Assembly: GCA_016748015.1 (NCBI GenBank)
Contig: JAAOMT010000597.1
Span: 76,351-140,350 of the forward strand
DNA: 64,000 nucleotides
Source of the DNA: Geosiphon pyriformis
Taxonomy: Eukaryota > Glomeromycota > Glomeromycetes > Archaeosporales > Geosiphonaceae
Direction of reading: 5' to 3'
A model generated the notes under the pieces. That model searched no databases. It was not told where the DNA came from and worked only from the letters and a program-made list of their open reading frames with translations. A program made the position numbers and the translations under genes. Below are positions 22,976 through 35,608 of the stretch, piece after piece; position 1 is the stretch's first letter; each line of letters starts with the position of its first letter.

Positions 22976-23305
22976 GTCTATTTTAAAATCTTTTGGAGTC
23001 AGGTCAGCATTTTAAATGATTTTTTTGGCAATCTACAGATCTCGGATCGACTGATAGGAGACCTAACCAATTATGTGCTAATTACAAGGAAATTTGGGTT
23101 AAAATAGAATGAAATTAGTATTACTTAATAACTCTAAATTAGTCTATAGTATTTAAAATAATTAAAAATGGTTGCATATTTGTTTTTTAATAAAAAAATA
23201 AAATAATAATAATAACTTATATTTTATTTAATAATATAAGTAAACAAAATTTTAAAATATAAACAATTTTTTAATATAAATTTAAAAAATAATAAAAAAA
23301 AAAAA
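22976..23305. promoter_or_regulatory. Gemin2 upstream region and LINE D insertion border
   Basis: About 330 bases: the first 100 next to the Gemin2 ATG are of ordinary composition and should hold its promoter; the rest is AT-rich, ending in the poly-A run where LINE D begins. No named element seen. Confidence 0.45.
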
Positions 23306-23440
23306 CTTCTTTCTCTCCTTCATCCAAAATTCCCGAAAAAGAGTCAAAAGTTTTTTCAAAAGAAGTTTTTTACCATTCAATATGATAAATCAAAACCGTT
23401 CTTCGATTATGAGGCCACTGTTGGCTCTGTTATTGCTATT

Positions 23441-25225
23441 ATGAAAAAAACTGCTAAAGTTTCTGGTTCTAAGAGTGGTTTTAAGGCAGTTGCATCAAGG
23501 AAAAAGAGGAAGGGAGATGCGTTGGCAGAGGGTGTTAATAATAGAGGAGTTGTTGCTGAAGTTCCTGGTGTTTGTTTATAGGGTTTAGAGACTGGGGACA
23601 CTATTGAATCTGAAAGTGTTAATATGGAAAAAGAGTGTCTGGTGGAGGAAACCAGCTTTGATTATGGTGAAAGTGGAGCTCTGGCTGGTGAAGATTATGA
23701 TCAGACACCCACAAATTCGAAGATTAAAACCAAAAAGGCATTGGGCAAGCCATTGGGAAAGATAGACTTCTCAAAAGATGGTAGTAATGATAGTGTTCTC
23801 TTAGATGCTCCTCTTGAGCTTCCTCCTCCTGTGAAAAATTTGGTCAATGTTCCAGTCAGAAAGTTGTTTGCATTGGATATTGGCTTGGATAAGGTGGCCG
23901 GCAAATCTTCTCAGGAAAAGCTTGTGGTAGTTAGGAAATTATTTTCTGGAATCAATGGTTTTGGGGGGGCATCTACTTCCTTAAAATTCTCAGGGATCAT
24001 CAGAGTGACATTCACTTCCGAATTGGGTCTAATAAAAGCCACTGAAAAGGCTACTGGTGCGAATATCATGGTAAACACCGATCTTAAGAGATCAGTTGGT
24101 TGCTCAGATTGGGCTGTGATGTTGAAGGAAATTCCAGTTGGAACATCAGCTGAGGCTGTGTGCACTGTGCTCTTTGAGTTTGGGATAATTAAGTCGATCA
24201 AGATGCAATTGGTGGGGCTGTGGCAAAAGACTGTAGTAGAATTTGAGCAATCAGATCACACCGATTTGGTCGTGGCAGAGTGGTCAATCTTAATCAGGAA
24301 AGATGTTGTGTGGGTGGCTAGATCAGATTTGGACAAAGAATCATGGGACGCGAGGAACCAGCATAGGGTGCTGCTCTATACTCTGCCACTGGGTACGACT
24401 GCTCATAACATCTGGGATTTTATTGGTTTTGTGGGTGGGAAAATGTGTGTTATTGATCATCATCCGGTTATATATACTAGGGCTAGGTATGCTGTTATCT
24501 GTTTTGATTCTGCTGAATCATTAAATGCCATCGTGGGAACCACGCCAGTGTTGAAGGGCACCAATCTATGCTGGTCTTGTCTTGTTTCGGCCAAGTGTGC
24601 CAAGTGTGAGAAATCAGGCCATATGTCATTGGGCTGTGCGATTGGTGGGAGAGTTTCTTTAGGTTTGTCTTCGTGTAGAGTCCTATCAGACACAGATAAA
24701 AGCAGATTGGCAGCCATCTATGCCAAGCGATCAGTTCCAGTTGCTCGTCCAGTCTCTTTTGGTGGTCTCTCTTGGGCAAAGGTTGCTAGTGAGTCTTCTT
24801 TTTCTCCTCTTTCTGAACGAAATGCTTCAGTGAAATCTGGTTCCTCTTCAGAGATGATGCCGTTCTTGCCGGTTTTGATGGAAGTCAATAATAGGTTTGC
24901 TGCTCTTGAGTGCAGTCTTGCCAGCCTCGCAGAGCAGGTGGATAAGCTGGCTAAGAGGTTGAATGCTCTTGGGCCAATGGTTTCCCAGCCAAGCCCTGGA
25001 TGTCAGCCATTAGTGACCCTTTCATCACAGAATTAAGGGGTAGATATAGTGATGAGTGAGAGTTTAGGTGCAGCCACTGGTGGTGAGATTGTTGCAGGAG
25101 CAGAGTCTTTTGATGTATCTTTGGTATTCAAGTTGGAAGACAGCATGAAGTGTCTAATAGAAACAGTTCTGGGACTTTCAGCCAAAGTGGATAGTTTTGG
25201 GGCAGGTTCAAATTCCTTTTCTTAA
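23441..25225 (+). pseudogene. LINE D ORF1: RRM-like and CCHC protein
   Basis: RNA-binding ORF1 of the element. From the first ATG in frame (23441) it reads about 594 codons to TAA at 25223-25225. TAG at 23579 and TAA at 25034 interrupt it. The start may be further upstream, since the frame stays open to at least 23372 without an ATG. After a Lys/Arg-rich start and acidic linker come LGKPLGKIDFSKDG, KLFALDIGLDKV, two RRM-like units (VMLKEIPVGTSAEAV and VLLYTLPLGTTAHNIW), then CAKCEKSGHMSLGC, a C-x2-C-x4-H-x4-C knuckle at 24596-24637. A predicted helical tail (LAEQVDKLAKRL) follows. Its stop overlaps the ORF2 start as TAATG. Confidence 0.85.
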
Positions 25226-28200
25226 TGAACAGTCTGGTTTGGAATATTGCTACTTGCAACGTCAGAGATATGAACAATCTTGCGAAACAAGACGATGTCA
25301 TTTGTTGGCATATGGAGAAGAACAATTTAGTTTCTATTTTTACAGAATCAAAGTTAAAAGAGAAAATTCGCCCCTGGATTGTCAACAAATATGAAGGTGT
25401 GTGGGTGTTTACCTCTGGTTTGGAATCTGGATATCTGGGTGCTGGTGTTGCAGTTGTCATGAATTCTTCTTTGGCAAAACATGTGTGCAAAGTGTCAGAG
25501 GTGCCTGGTCAGCTCTTGTCCATTAAGTTACTTTTCAAAAATAAACTTTTGGTATCTATTCTGGGTCTGTATGCTGGTGCTTCCTCAGTAGTTTGGTTCT
25601 CTCAGGCTGGTGAAGTCAACTCTCTCATTGCAAAGACTGTTAATGAATCTTCCTTCGTTGTTCTTGGTGGTGATTTCAATGAAGATGGTTCTCACAAGTG
25701 TACAAGTTTTAAAAAGTGTCTGGATTTGGGTCTGGTTAATGCCTTGGGTGGGAGCTCCTGCGGGAAATTGTTGACTTGGTCCAATTCTCAGAGTGTTGCT
25801 AAGATGATTGATTTTATGTTCATTTCTTCAAATTTGGTCAATGCAGTAGTGGGTCATGACGTGTTTGGCGTTGGGGAATAATTTGATACTGATCATCAGG
25901 CTGTCTCAGTGTTAGTGGGTTTGGGTGGTCTGCTCGATGTTTAGTTGAATTCTGTTCGCAAGCAAGCAAATAGAGATTGCTGGAAGTACAATTGCAAAGG
26001 TGCGGATGATGTTAAATGAGCCAAATTTAAGGAAGATACAGTGGCAAATGCTGCTATGTTTTGTGATGATTTTCTTGCAGCCAGGATCCGCTCGGACTTG
26101 GATTCGATGTAGGTTGCTCTCCATAAAATGATGTGTCTGTCTGCCGAGGCAGTTTTCAAGAAAAAGTGGTTTAAGGGATATGATAAAATTTTTAGTAAGG
26201 ATTCGTCCAAATTTCACAAGCTAGAGCTCTTGGTGTCTAAGTTAGTTAGAGCATCTCATATGGATTCTGCTGAGGAGTTTGCATCCTTGCTCAACAGGTG
26301 GGAAGGTTTGAATTCGGTCAATGCTTCTGTGGTGAAGTCTCTCTTTCTATTAGGTTCTCACTTCAATACTATTTGGTCAGTTTTGTCTATGGTCAAAAAG
26401 TCTTATCGCGCATCCAAAATGTCGGAAGTGGAGCGAGTTAGGGAATCTCAAATCAGATCAGCAATAGATAAGAGGATGGAGAGTTTTGAATTGGACAAAA
26501 GTCATACTATTAGGAATGTATTGGAACATCCTTTTCACAAAGTAACTTTGGATCATCTGGTTGTTGATGATGAGTTGGTTTTGGAGCCTGCTCTGGTAAA
26601 GGCCAAAGTAGATGCAGTCATGGAAAGATGGACTAGGAAGCGCAATGTAGTTTCTGATGTTACTGGTGTCTGGAATCGCCAATATCAGCCTTTAGAGTAT
26701 GTTTTTGATGACGCTTTTTCTGGTGTAATGAGCTTAATTGATTTTGATGAGATGTCTAATGTCATTTCGAACCTGCCTGATAGAAAAACAGCTGGTCTCT
26801 TTAGTATCTTGAATGAGTTGTGGAAACATTGCGACAAATCAGTTTTGGATATGCTTTTAGTGCTTTTGAATGTTTGCTTGGAGTGTGAATCTGTTCCTGG
26901 GCCTTAGAAAGAGGCTTGGGTGTCGATGATCCCCAAACCATATGAGTGGGAGGGTGTTCTCACGAATACCCGTCCTATTGCTTTGGTTGAGACGGCTCGC
27001 AAAATCCTTTCTAAAGTGCTTTCGAACAGAATTTCATTAGCTTGTAGTGTTTTTGACATTCTAAGGGAGGATAATTTTTCTGTTTTAAAAGGCACGACCA
27101 TACAGTCTCCTATTTTCGCTATTGGATCAGTCATTGAGGATGCTTTGGAGAAGAACCGAGAGCTGTGGCTGGTCTTGCAGGACATGCGAAAGACTTATAA
27201 TTCAGTTGGCTGGGAGCATCTGAGAAAGAGCTTGGTCAGAATAAAAATGTGTAACAAATTCATTTGGTTTTTTGGTAGTATCCACAATGATTAAGTCAAC
27301 AGAGTTATAACGGATTTTGGGTTGACTGATGGATATCAGATACATGATGGTTTGGATCAAGGGGAGGTGTTTTCTCCTCTTTTCTGGTGCATATTTTATG
27401 ATCCTCTTTTGTGTGAAGTCAAGAGACAAGAAAGTATATATGGATACAGGTTAGACTCTCATTTTGTTGTCAATACTGGTCGCACTGAATCTCGGACTGG
27501 TTTGACTTCTTTCCTCACTGCTGGTGTTTTCGTCAATGATACGATTTGGATTGGTAGCAGGCAGGCTGCCACTCAACATATTCTCAATGTTGCTAGTGAG
27601 TTTTTTTGAGTCAATGACATTTTGATCAATAATGACAAAACGGTGGCCATTCCCATTAATTGTAGAGTTTCCAGCCCTTATTTGTTGATCAGTGGTTTGC
27701 CTATTTTGATAGCCAAAAAGAGGGAGCCTCATCGGTACCTGGGTATCTTTCTGTCTACTGAAGGTTTGTCAAAGCCTAGCTTGGCTAAGGCATGCTTGGA
27801 TGTCCAATTTTTCACCAATCTTGTTCTGAGAAAGACTATCTCTGATAAGCAGTTCTCGTATTTGGTGTCAGCGGTTCTTCACCCCATAATTGCCTACAGG
27901 ACTCAGTTTAGTTTTGTTCCTATTAGTGTGTGTATGAAATGGGATGCTATGATTCTTAAAGGTTTGAAGTCCAAACCTGGCTTGCCACTCAACTTTCTCA
28001 ATGATGCTATTCATTATTCTTTTCTGTACGGGTTGAAATCTTTTGAGCAGGTTCAGGCTAAGAGCAAGTCAGCTGCTGTTGTTTGTTTTGCCAATTCTGT
28101 GGGTATTTTGGGCTGCCTGTTCACGCATAGGTCTCATGATTTACAGGTTCTCAGCTGGCACTCTCGTCACCCCCTGCTTTTCCCTTTTCGTATTAATGTC

Positions 28201-29913
28201 AGTCCTTTGAATAATTTTTTGGCTGGTGTCGTCCAGATTTTTTTGGGTTGTGACCTTTCTCTGGGTGGTTTCGTGACCAATGTTTTTCGTTTTTAAAAGG
28301 GGACCCCAATGTCTATTGTTCTTGGTGAGTTAGCTTTTTATAAATATGTCTCTTCGCTTCGACAATATGGAATTGTCTTTGTTGAGCAGCTTCACAATCG
28401 AACTGGTTCTGTTTTCAAATGGAGGACTTTTAAGCGGTGGAAGAGACTGGACCTTCGGAGTCCAATTCCTGATTGGTTCAATGCTGCTGTTCACTTTTTG
28501 TCTGGTTCTGGGTCATTTCCCGTTTGTTCTTTTTTGCCACTGAATGTTGACTCGTCTAACGTACTTGAGTCTTGCAAGTTTAATGTTGTTTGCAATCACT
28601 TGTTGGAGGTTGATTCTGATTGCCTTTCTCTGTTTATGGATGGTTCTCTGTGTGGGCTGGGTACTCTTGGTATGAAGGCTGGCACCACTGTTTTTTTTGA
28701 GGACATTGATTTGGGTTTAGGTGTGGAAGTTTCTGGTTTGGTTTCTTTTACCATGATGGAGCTGCAGGCCATTGCTTTGGCCCTAGAGTGTGTCCCTCCT
28801 TCTCGTTCGGTTAATCTGTTTTCAGACAGCCAGGCCGCTTTGGATGCATGCAGGTCAGAGTTAATGTTGGGGTGTCCAAATTTCAGAAATCACTGTTGGG
28901 TCAAACACTGCCATATTTCTAATGTCATTCGTCACAAAAATTTGGATGTTAATTGGATTAAAGTTAGAGGTCACTCTGGAGTCTTGGGCAATGAGCGTGT
29001 TGACACTTTGGCTAGGGCTGCTGTGTCTTCTGGTGTGCATCTTCCTCACAGAATCGATGAACATTTTCTCAAGGCTGGCGGTACTGTGGTTTTTGGTAAT
29101 TCTAGGCATTTTGTTCATGGTGTTTTTTATTCTATTCACCATGCATATTGGGAGGTCAGTTCTGGTTCTCGGGTATTGGTGGACAGTCTACGTGCTGATG
29201 TTGATTGGTTCAGGTCATGTTCGGTGTGGCATCCGGACTCTCATTTGGCCACTGGTTTTACTAGTGCTCATACTGCTGATTCTCGGACGTATTTTATAAA
29301 GGCATTGCATCATCGTCTTTCTGTTGCTGTGCGAAAGTAACTTTACGATAAGGGGTACCCCAGTGTGATGTGTTTGTTTTGCGGCAATGTTGAAATTTCA
29401 GATTATGTGTTTTTGTGCCCGTTCAATGCTGGTGATCGTGCTCGGTTGATGAATGCTCATGCATCTGTTTGGGAAACGTGCTCAGGTTTATCTCACTCGA
29501 TTTCATGTGTTTCGCAGTCGCTTTCTGCTTGCATTTCCAATGCTGTTGTTGGTGCGGCTATATATAAGGGCTTTGTTTTCAATGAGTGGTATCATGAATC
29601 TTTTTCTGTTTTCAAGAACTCTAAAACGGCGGCTCAGAATATCGTGACATTTGTGTGTGATTTCTGTCTTGCATTCCGAGATGATATTTGGCTAGTTCAT
29701 GCAAAACACAGAGCTGTTATGAAGAAGGGTGGCTTGATCCCACGTGATGGTTCTATTTCTGTCTCGGTTTCTGGTCTTCCTTCGGTACTCTCGTCCAGTG
29801 TGGTTAGATTATTGGGTATTGCTGATGCAATTGATATTGGTTTTGGGTTTCGTAAATCTAGTTTATTCTTTTCAGGTGTAGGTAACTTGGTTTCGGTGTA
29901 TATAGGTGCCTAG
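25225..29913 (+). pseudogene. LINE D ORF2: endonuclease, RT, RNase H
   Basis: One 1563-codon frame with nine internal stops (25879, 25942, 26017, 26110, 26905, 27292, 27607, 28294, 29338). The AP-type endonuclease opens with WNIATCNVRDMNN and has GGDFNEDG and TDHQAVS. RT follows (MIPKPYEW, ARKILSKVLSNRI, LDQGEVFSPLFW). Two catalytic positions are lost: QDMRKTYNSVGW has Asn (27199) and FVNDTIW has Asn (27535) where Asp is expected. RNase H (about 28630-29010) keeps all key residues: MDGS, MELQAI, SDSQAA, GNERVDTLA. Near the end CLFCGNVEISDYVFLC is a zinc motif in which the usual His is Tyr. The element is not autonomous. Confidence 0.9.
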
Positions 29914-30045
29914 TGTTGTCCTGACTAGTCTGAATAGCTGGTCACGTGTAGAAAGAGCATGATTCATGTCTAGTTTAGATTATTTGTATGATGTATTGTA
30001 CTAGGTAGTGTTTGGACCTCACTCGTTAAATTAAAAAAAAAAAAA

Positions 30046-32057
30046 TAACCAATAATATTATTGTATATAACTTTATAATAACAATTAATTATATTATAAT
30101 ATAAAATTAAAAATTATTTACAAATTTTATTAAATTTATAAAAAAATTTTAATATTAATTTGTTTTAATAAAATATTTTAAGATTTTTTATTGTATTTTA
30201 ACTTTAAATATATATTTAACTTAATAAAAAAAATTATTATTAATATATTAATATTAATTTTTATAATATAATTACAAATAATAATTATTATTATAATTAT
30301 AATTAAAACAAAGAATAAAAAAGTTTTAAATATTATTTTTCTTATAGTAATTAATAAAATTTCAACAAAAAAAAAGTTTTTTATTGTTAAAACAATTAAA
30401 ATAAATGTTTTAACAATATTTTTTTAAATATTAATAGTAAAAATATGCTTATAATAATTTTTATAGTATTTTTTTTATTTTTGACTAGTGGTTTCTTTTT
30501 AATTAAAATTTTTTTAAAAAACACATTAAGATTAATTTTAATATTACTTTTATTTTTTTTAAGAGTCTTAAAATTTTTAATAATAAATCAATTAACAAAC
30601 TGGTTTTTTTTATTTTTATTATCAATATTATTATTATTTTTTTGTAAATAAACAAAAAAATTAAAGACTTAAAAAACAGCAACTGTTATTAATATTTGTT
30701 ATTATTATATTAAATACTGTTACTTGATAAAAATTAACAAAAATCAAAAATAATATTATTATAATATATTAATTAATTATTAAATAATAATATAAATAGC
30801 ACAGATTAATAAATAAAATTAGAAAACATAACATATATATAATAGTGTAAAATGTGTATACAATAGTGTACAAAATATACACAAATATATCTAATTTAAC
30901 ATAATTATAAACAAGTAAGCCAAGAGATATTTACAGTTAAACAAAAGACCCAATAGCTTAGTAATTATTTATTAATCAGTTAAAATAGATACAATTATAT
31001 ATAACTCGAAATATATATATATAATAGCTTTTTAACTAGAAAAAAACAAACAAAAAAAGAAAATAATAAAAAACAAAAAATCAATTAGATTAAAACAAAG
31101 GAAAAATAATAAAATTGAATTATAATTTTAAGAAAAACTGAACAATATGTCTTTTAAGCTTTGTATTATTTACTGATACTAAAATCAATAGAATTAAAAA
31201 TCTTTTTTTTTTATAATCTGGTCTTTTACAAACAACTAAAAAGACTATTAACTTCCTTTCTATTATTGCTTTTTTATTAAAAAAAAACAATAATAAAAAC
31301 ATCTAATACATCAACAAAAGCACAAATAAAATCCAAGCTTAACAAAATTGAAAACACATTAAAAAAATATTGAATACATAAAATCACTTAGAAAATACTT
31401 GTAATATCTTGGCCAAAATCAACAATTAACTTAAAAATTCGAAATGAGTTCTCTATATCTTTGAAAAAATAATCTCTAATTAAGATTATTTTATAAATAC
31501 TAATTTTGTTGAATTCTAACTTTTTATTTTAATTATCTTTAAATTTATTAAAAATAAGATACTGTTTTACTACAAGTGAAAAAATACAGACATCTAATAT
31601 TAGTACAAGATAAAAAAAGTATTTTTGCAAGAGTCTCAAAGAAAAATACAATTAAAAATATAAGAATATAATAAAAATTCTCTTTGAAAAACTAGCATAG
31701 TAGTAACTACCAACAGCAATTTTAACAGAAATATTATATCATATACTAAATTAAATAACAAAAACATTCACTCTTTTACAAAAAGAAAAAATAAAAACAA
31801 TTAAAAAGAAGAAATTATTTAATATTTGTTAAAAAGTTAAGAAAACTTACCAAGTTAATCTTCAAATCTTTAAATAAAAAAATAGTTATAATATATTAAA
31901 TAAAAATTCAACATAAATCAAAAGTAATGCTAATTAAGACTAATATGTTTATTCTTATATTAAAATTAAATAATTTATTATATTATTGCTTAATTTAAAA
32001 AACCATAGAAATTAATTATAGTATGATTACTAAAGATTAGAATAAACACTCATAATA
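30046..32057. other. Extremely AT-rich region, possibly including the 5' LTR of E
   Basis: Nearly pure A/T to about 31000, then slightly richer. No coding sequence can be supported. The end at 32057 (CATAATA before TTTGGTGCTC) looks like an LTR end; a matching LTR start (TGTTAC at about 30718) is only a guess. Confidence 0.4.
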
Positions 32058-34168
32058 TTTGGTGCTCACTCCAAGGTTCAATTTTAATTTATTTAAGCCA
32101 GTTAAATTTTAACAATAATTAATTGCATAAATTAATAGATTAAAGTAGCAAAAATAACAATAATCACTAATTTTTTTAGCCAAAACCTATATTATTAATT
32201 TTAAAAAAGATTGAAATTACCTGATAATTTTTTTCTAATTGAATCAATTTTTAATTACTATATGTACTATTAAATTCAATACTTACTTGGACAAGATTTA
32301 AAACTCCAAGAACAAAAACAAAGTCTATATCTGAAATTAACTTATCATATCACAATTTAATACACAATTATTTTCAATAATTCTAGTATAAATACACTAA
32401 AAAATCGAGAAATATGCCTAGAAAAGTTTTTTACTTACCTTTAATAAAAACAAAAAAAATAACAATAACCAAGATAACCAATTAAAAATCTCAGTATCAA
32501 CATTTTATTAAAATATTATGAATCAACAACAAACTCTAATTCCATTATCTAAAAAAATTTTAAATTATATTACCAAAAGCTCTATTTTATTATTTGTCAC
32601 CAAATAACCAAACTAGTATATTACTAGGAACCATGTTTTTATCTATTACAAAAACAACTCACAAACTTCTAATTATGTCCACATCTTATTTAAAGAAAAT
32701 TTTTTTGAAAAACTCATTCTAAAGAAATATTTGTCATAATTTTTAAACTCATCTTCTTCACAACCAAACTTTTAGGCCACTTGAGAATCTAAGCCTAAAT
32801 TTAAACCAAAATTTGAGTGTAAACATAACCAAAAAAACAGAATACCAGAAGAAAAAAAAAATCATCAAGCAAATTAAAACCAAAACCAATAGCTTTTTTT
32901 GTTCAAATATCTGTAAATTCTTAAGAAATAACCACTTCTTATATTACAAAATTAACCAACTTTATTGAAAAAAAAATGTTTATACTTGAATTAAAGAAGC
33001 ACAAAAAGCAATTTTAGTAAATAATTAGAATAAAAACCACAGTCTTTAGATTTTATTATTCTTTTTAAAAAACATAGCTAACTTTTGGTATTAAAATCAG
33101 AATTCCAAATCCAACATTTTTGCATGGTTTTAAACCACATTTTTAGAATATTTTTGCAACCCTAATACTATTATCAAACTCTAAAATAGATTCAGTACTA
33201 TTAAACAACAGTTTAATAAAACAGTGACTAAATATTTTGGTAGATTTAATTATGTTTTACAACAAATTAGAGCCATAAAAAACAACTATTACACAGTTTT
33301 TCAGATCTTTAATCAGTTTTTAAGAAGATTAAGAAGTAGCATCTTAAAACAAATAAGATTACAACATTCAAGAAATTTACTTTAAGCTATTATATTGGCT
33401 TGAAATATTGAGTCAGCCAAAAAAGAAGCCAACTACAATAAAATAGTAAACTTGGTAATAAATAATAGTAACAACAAAAAATTAGAAGACAAAATTACTT
33501 AATTCAAGAAAAAATTATCTCAAAAAATAAAAAATTATCTTGTTAAGCCACAAATACCAAATTAATATCAACTACTACAACAGTAAAACCAAACATCTTT
33601 CCAAAATTACAGCTATTAAAACCCAAATAAGAACCAACAAAATATACTAACATGTTATTATTGTTAAAAGTACAAACATATTAAAGCCAAATATTAATTA
33701 CTGCAGTTTTATTAAAATTTGCAAAAAAACAATTTGTAAAATCTACTTTCTGACAATTAATACATAATATCTTAGAATTAATACTCAGTATTAATTTAAT
33801 AGTATTTTTAATAATAATTATTATGACAACAAGATCTGGTTTAGTCATAATGCTCAGTTCTATTACAACAATTATGACAAGCACCAACTTTCAAACTATA
33901 TCTTCAGAACTTAAATTCAAAAAAATTATTTACTTCCAAATTCAAACTCTTTGGATCAATTAATAGTAAATGCAACAATATTACAAAACTCAAGTCAAAA
34001 TAATAATAAATAATATAATACATCTATATATTATTAACAAACATTTTAATTTACTTAAATCACAAAATTTTTATAACATAATATCTTACAAAGATCAAAA
34101 TATTACCATTATTAAAAGTCTTATTATTAATATTAGTAAAAGTATTAGCACAATTTTTCCATAACTAT
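32058..34168 (+). mobile_element. Element E: ancient Gypsy remnant
   Basis: Begins with a TTTGGTGCTC primer-site motif and carries a decayed gag on the plus strand. It ends where the LTR of F begins at 34169, so F was probably inserted into E. No pol is recognisable before the interruption. Confidence 0.55.
33120..33560 (+). pseudogene. Element E gag core, decayed
   Basis: Plus-strand reading, with stops, gives FLEYFCNPNTIIKL, FSTIKQQFNKTVTKYFGRF, NNYYTVFQIFNQFLRRLRSSIL and EANYNKIVNLVINN. These align with FLQYFSNNNSINQL, FTTIKQEENKAVTTYLRCF, DYFTVPQILNQFIRGL and HVQAINLVMN of element A. This is the capsid-like part of Gag. Confidence 0.7.
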
Positions 34169-35154
34169 TGTTACCAATAGAATTTTAACTATTAATTAGC
34201 ATGAAATTATTCTTATAATTTTTATTATTAATTAGCATATACTATTATTATTTCAATTATCACTTATTATTTAATCAAATTATCAAATATTATCACTCAA
34301 TTAATAACTCAATTTGTACTATAAAAATTAAAATGATCAAATTACACAATACCCTAAACCATTTAATATAGTCAAAATTCGCCGAAATTAATGAAAATTG
34401 GCCGAAATAATTGATAGTTTGTAGAAATAACTTGTAGTTTATCAAAATGTATCTTTAGTTTACTGAAATTAAAGCAAAAAGAAAAATGCAAGTTTAAAGA
34501 TTAATACTACAACAAGTTGTATAAAAGAAAAGCTTTTTTCTTCAAGAAAATATATCTTCTTATAGTATTTTATCATAGTATTTTACTTTAGATATCTTAA
34601 TTAGAACAAATCACTTTTTATACATTTCAAATAAAAATTAAATATTCGAAAACCAAATTTTTTAAATTATTACACTTGAAATTCCCTTAACACAACTAAC
34701 ATTTTAAAATTAATTAGCTACCAATTTCAGTAATCTGTTAGTAACTTCAGGCCTAAATAGAAAACGTTTCCCTTGATACAATTCTATTTCTTTTACATTT
34801 CTTTTACATTTCTTTTATTTTTCTTTTATTTTCTTATTATAATCATTAGGGTAGCCTACAGATAAAATTTCTGTAGAAGAGTTGGCTTTTACAGCAAAGT
34901 AACTACACATTTTTAGTGAGCTTTTAGACAAGCAATTCCTGAGAAAGAGTTGATGTTTACTACAACATAACTACATAAAACAACTGGCATAGAATTGGCT
35001 ATTCCACTTATAAGCCCAGCAGTTCAAATTATAAAAGATAATTTGAAAATAAATTCAGTTATTTGAGGTTCAACTGCTTCCAGAAAACATGAAATTAGCA
35101 ACAGACAGACATTAACAACATTCAAGAAAAAGAGACCAAAAACCTCCAGTAATA
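34169..35154 (+). repeat. Element F 5' LTR, 986 bp
   Basis: Begins TGTTACCAATAG and ends CCAGTAATA, and is a diverged, more AT-rich relative of the two G LTRs (47098-48084 and 50012-50999). Short repeats of the form GTTTGTAGAAATAA / GCCGAAAT lie at about 34375-34460. The primer site TGGTGCTC follows at 35157. Confidence 0.9.
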
Positions 35155-35608
35155 TTTGGTGCTCTTTCATAAAAATAATACAGCAACAACAAATTCAAAG
35201 TGGTAATCACACCAGACACAACAACTCTAGAATATTATCAGTCAATTTACACTCACTACAAGCAAAAATTCAACATTCAAGACGGAATTAAAATTTTCAA
35301 AAAATCATTATATCAATACATTGAAAACCACATCAACAATTATTTTTTTGGAAACCACAACATTTCAAAAGTTAGAAACAATCTCTACAATAATTTATTA
35401 CACTATTCACAATTGGGAACTAAAAACCTAAACAGTGAAATACTTGTTACCTACTTCCAAGAACTTAATTTTAATATTATTTAGTATTGTGAAAAAAAAT
35501 ACTCAGTACAATCCAAATACTTTGTTGATTTTGAATCAGAACCAGAAAACAGCAACAACAAAAAACAGAAGAAGAAAATTTGAGTTAGCCATATAACTCA
35601 CAACACAT
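35155..35608 (+). pseudogene. Element F gag, 5' part (before insert I)
   Basis: From GTG at 35200 the frame reads VITPDTTTLEYYQSIYTHY, HINNYFFGNHNISKVRNN and LVTYFQELNFNII, matching the N-terminal Gag of G. One stop lies near 35482. It is interrupted at 35608, where the 4-base duplication ACAT and the LTR of I begin; it resumes at 59556. Confidence 0.85.

Larger units (their letters stand above)
23306..30045 (+). mobile_element. LINE D: near full-length non-LTR retrotransposon with RNase H
   Basis: Two-ORF non-LTR element, 6.7 kb, ending in a 13-base poly-A at 30033-30045. ORF1 has RRM-like units and a CCHC knuckle; ORF2 has endonuclease, RT, RNase H and a C-terminal Cys motif. Both frames are uninterrupted by indels but carry eleven stops. 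GC content is visibly higher than in LINE C or the spacers, so it is the younger copy. I could not define a target duplication; both flanks are A-rich. Confidence 0.92.

Noticed and set aside
26128..29913. Several independent LINE genes (RT, RNase H and so on)
   Set aside because: All share one frame with 25225 and are pieces of a single ORF2 divided by stop codons.
30445..30651. Small hydrophobic protein
   Set aside because: A Phe/Leu/Ile-only frame in near-pure A/T sequence; composition alone explains it.
30718..32057. Defined 5' LTR for element E
   Set aside because: The end at 32057 before a primer-site motif is credible, but no second copy exists in the window to fix the start.
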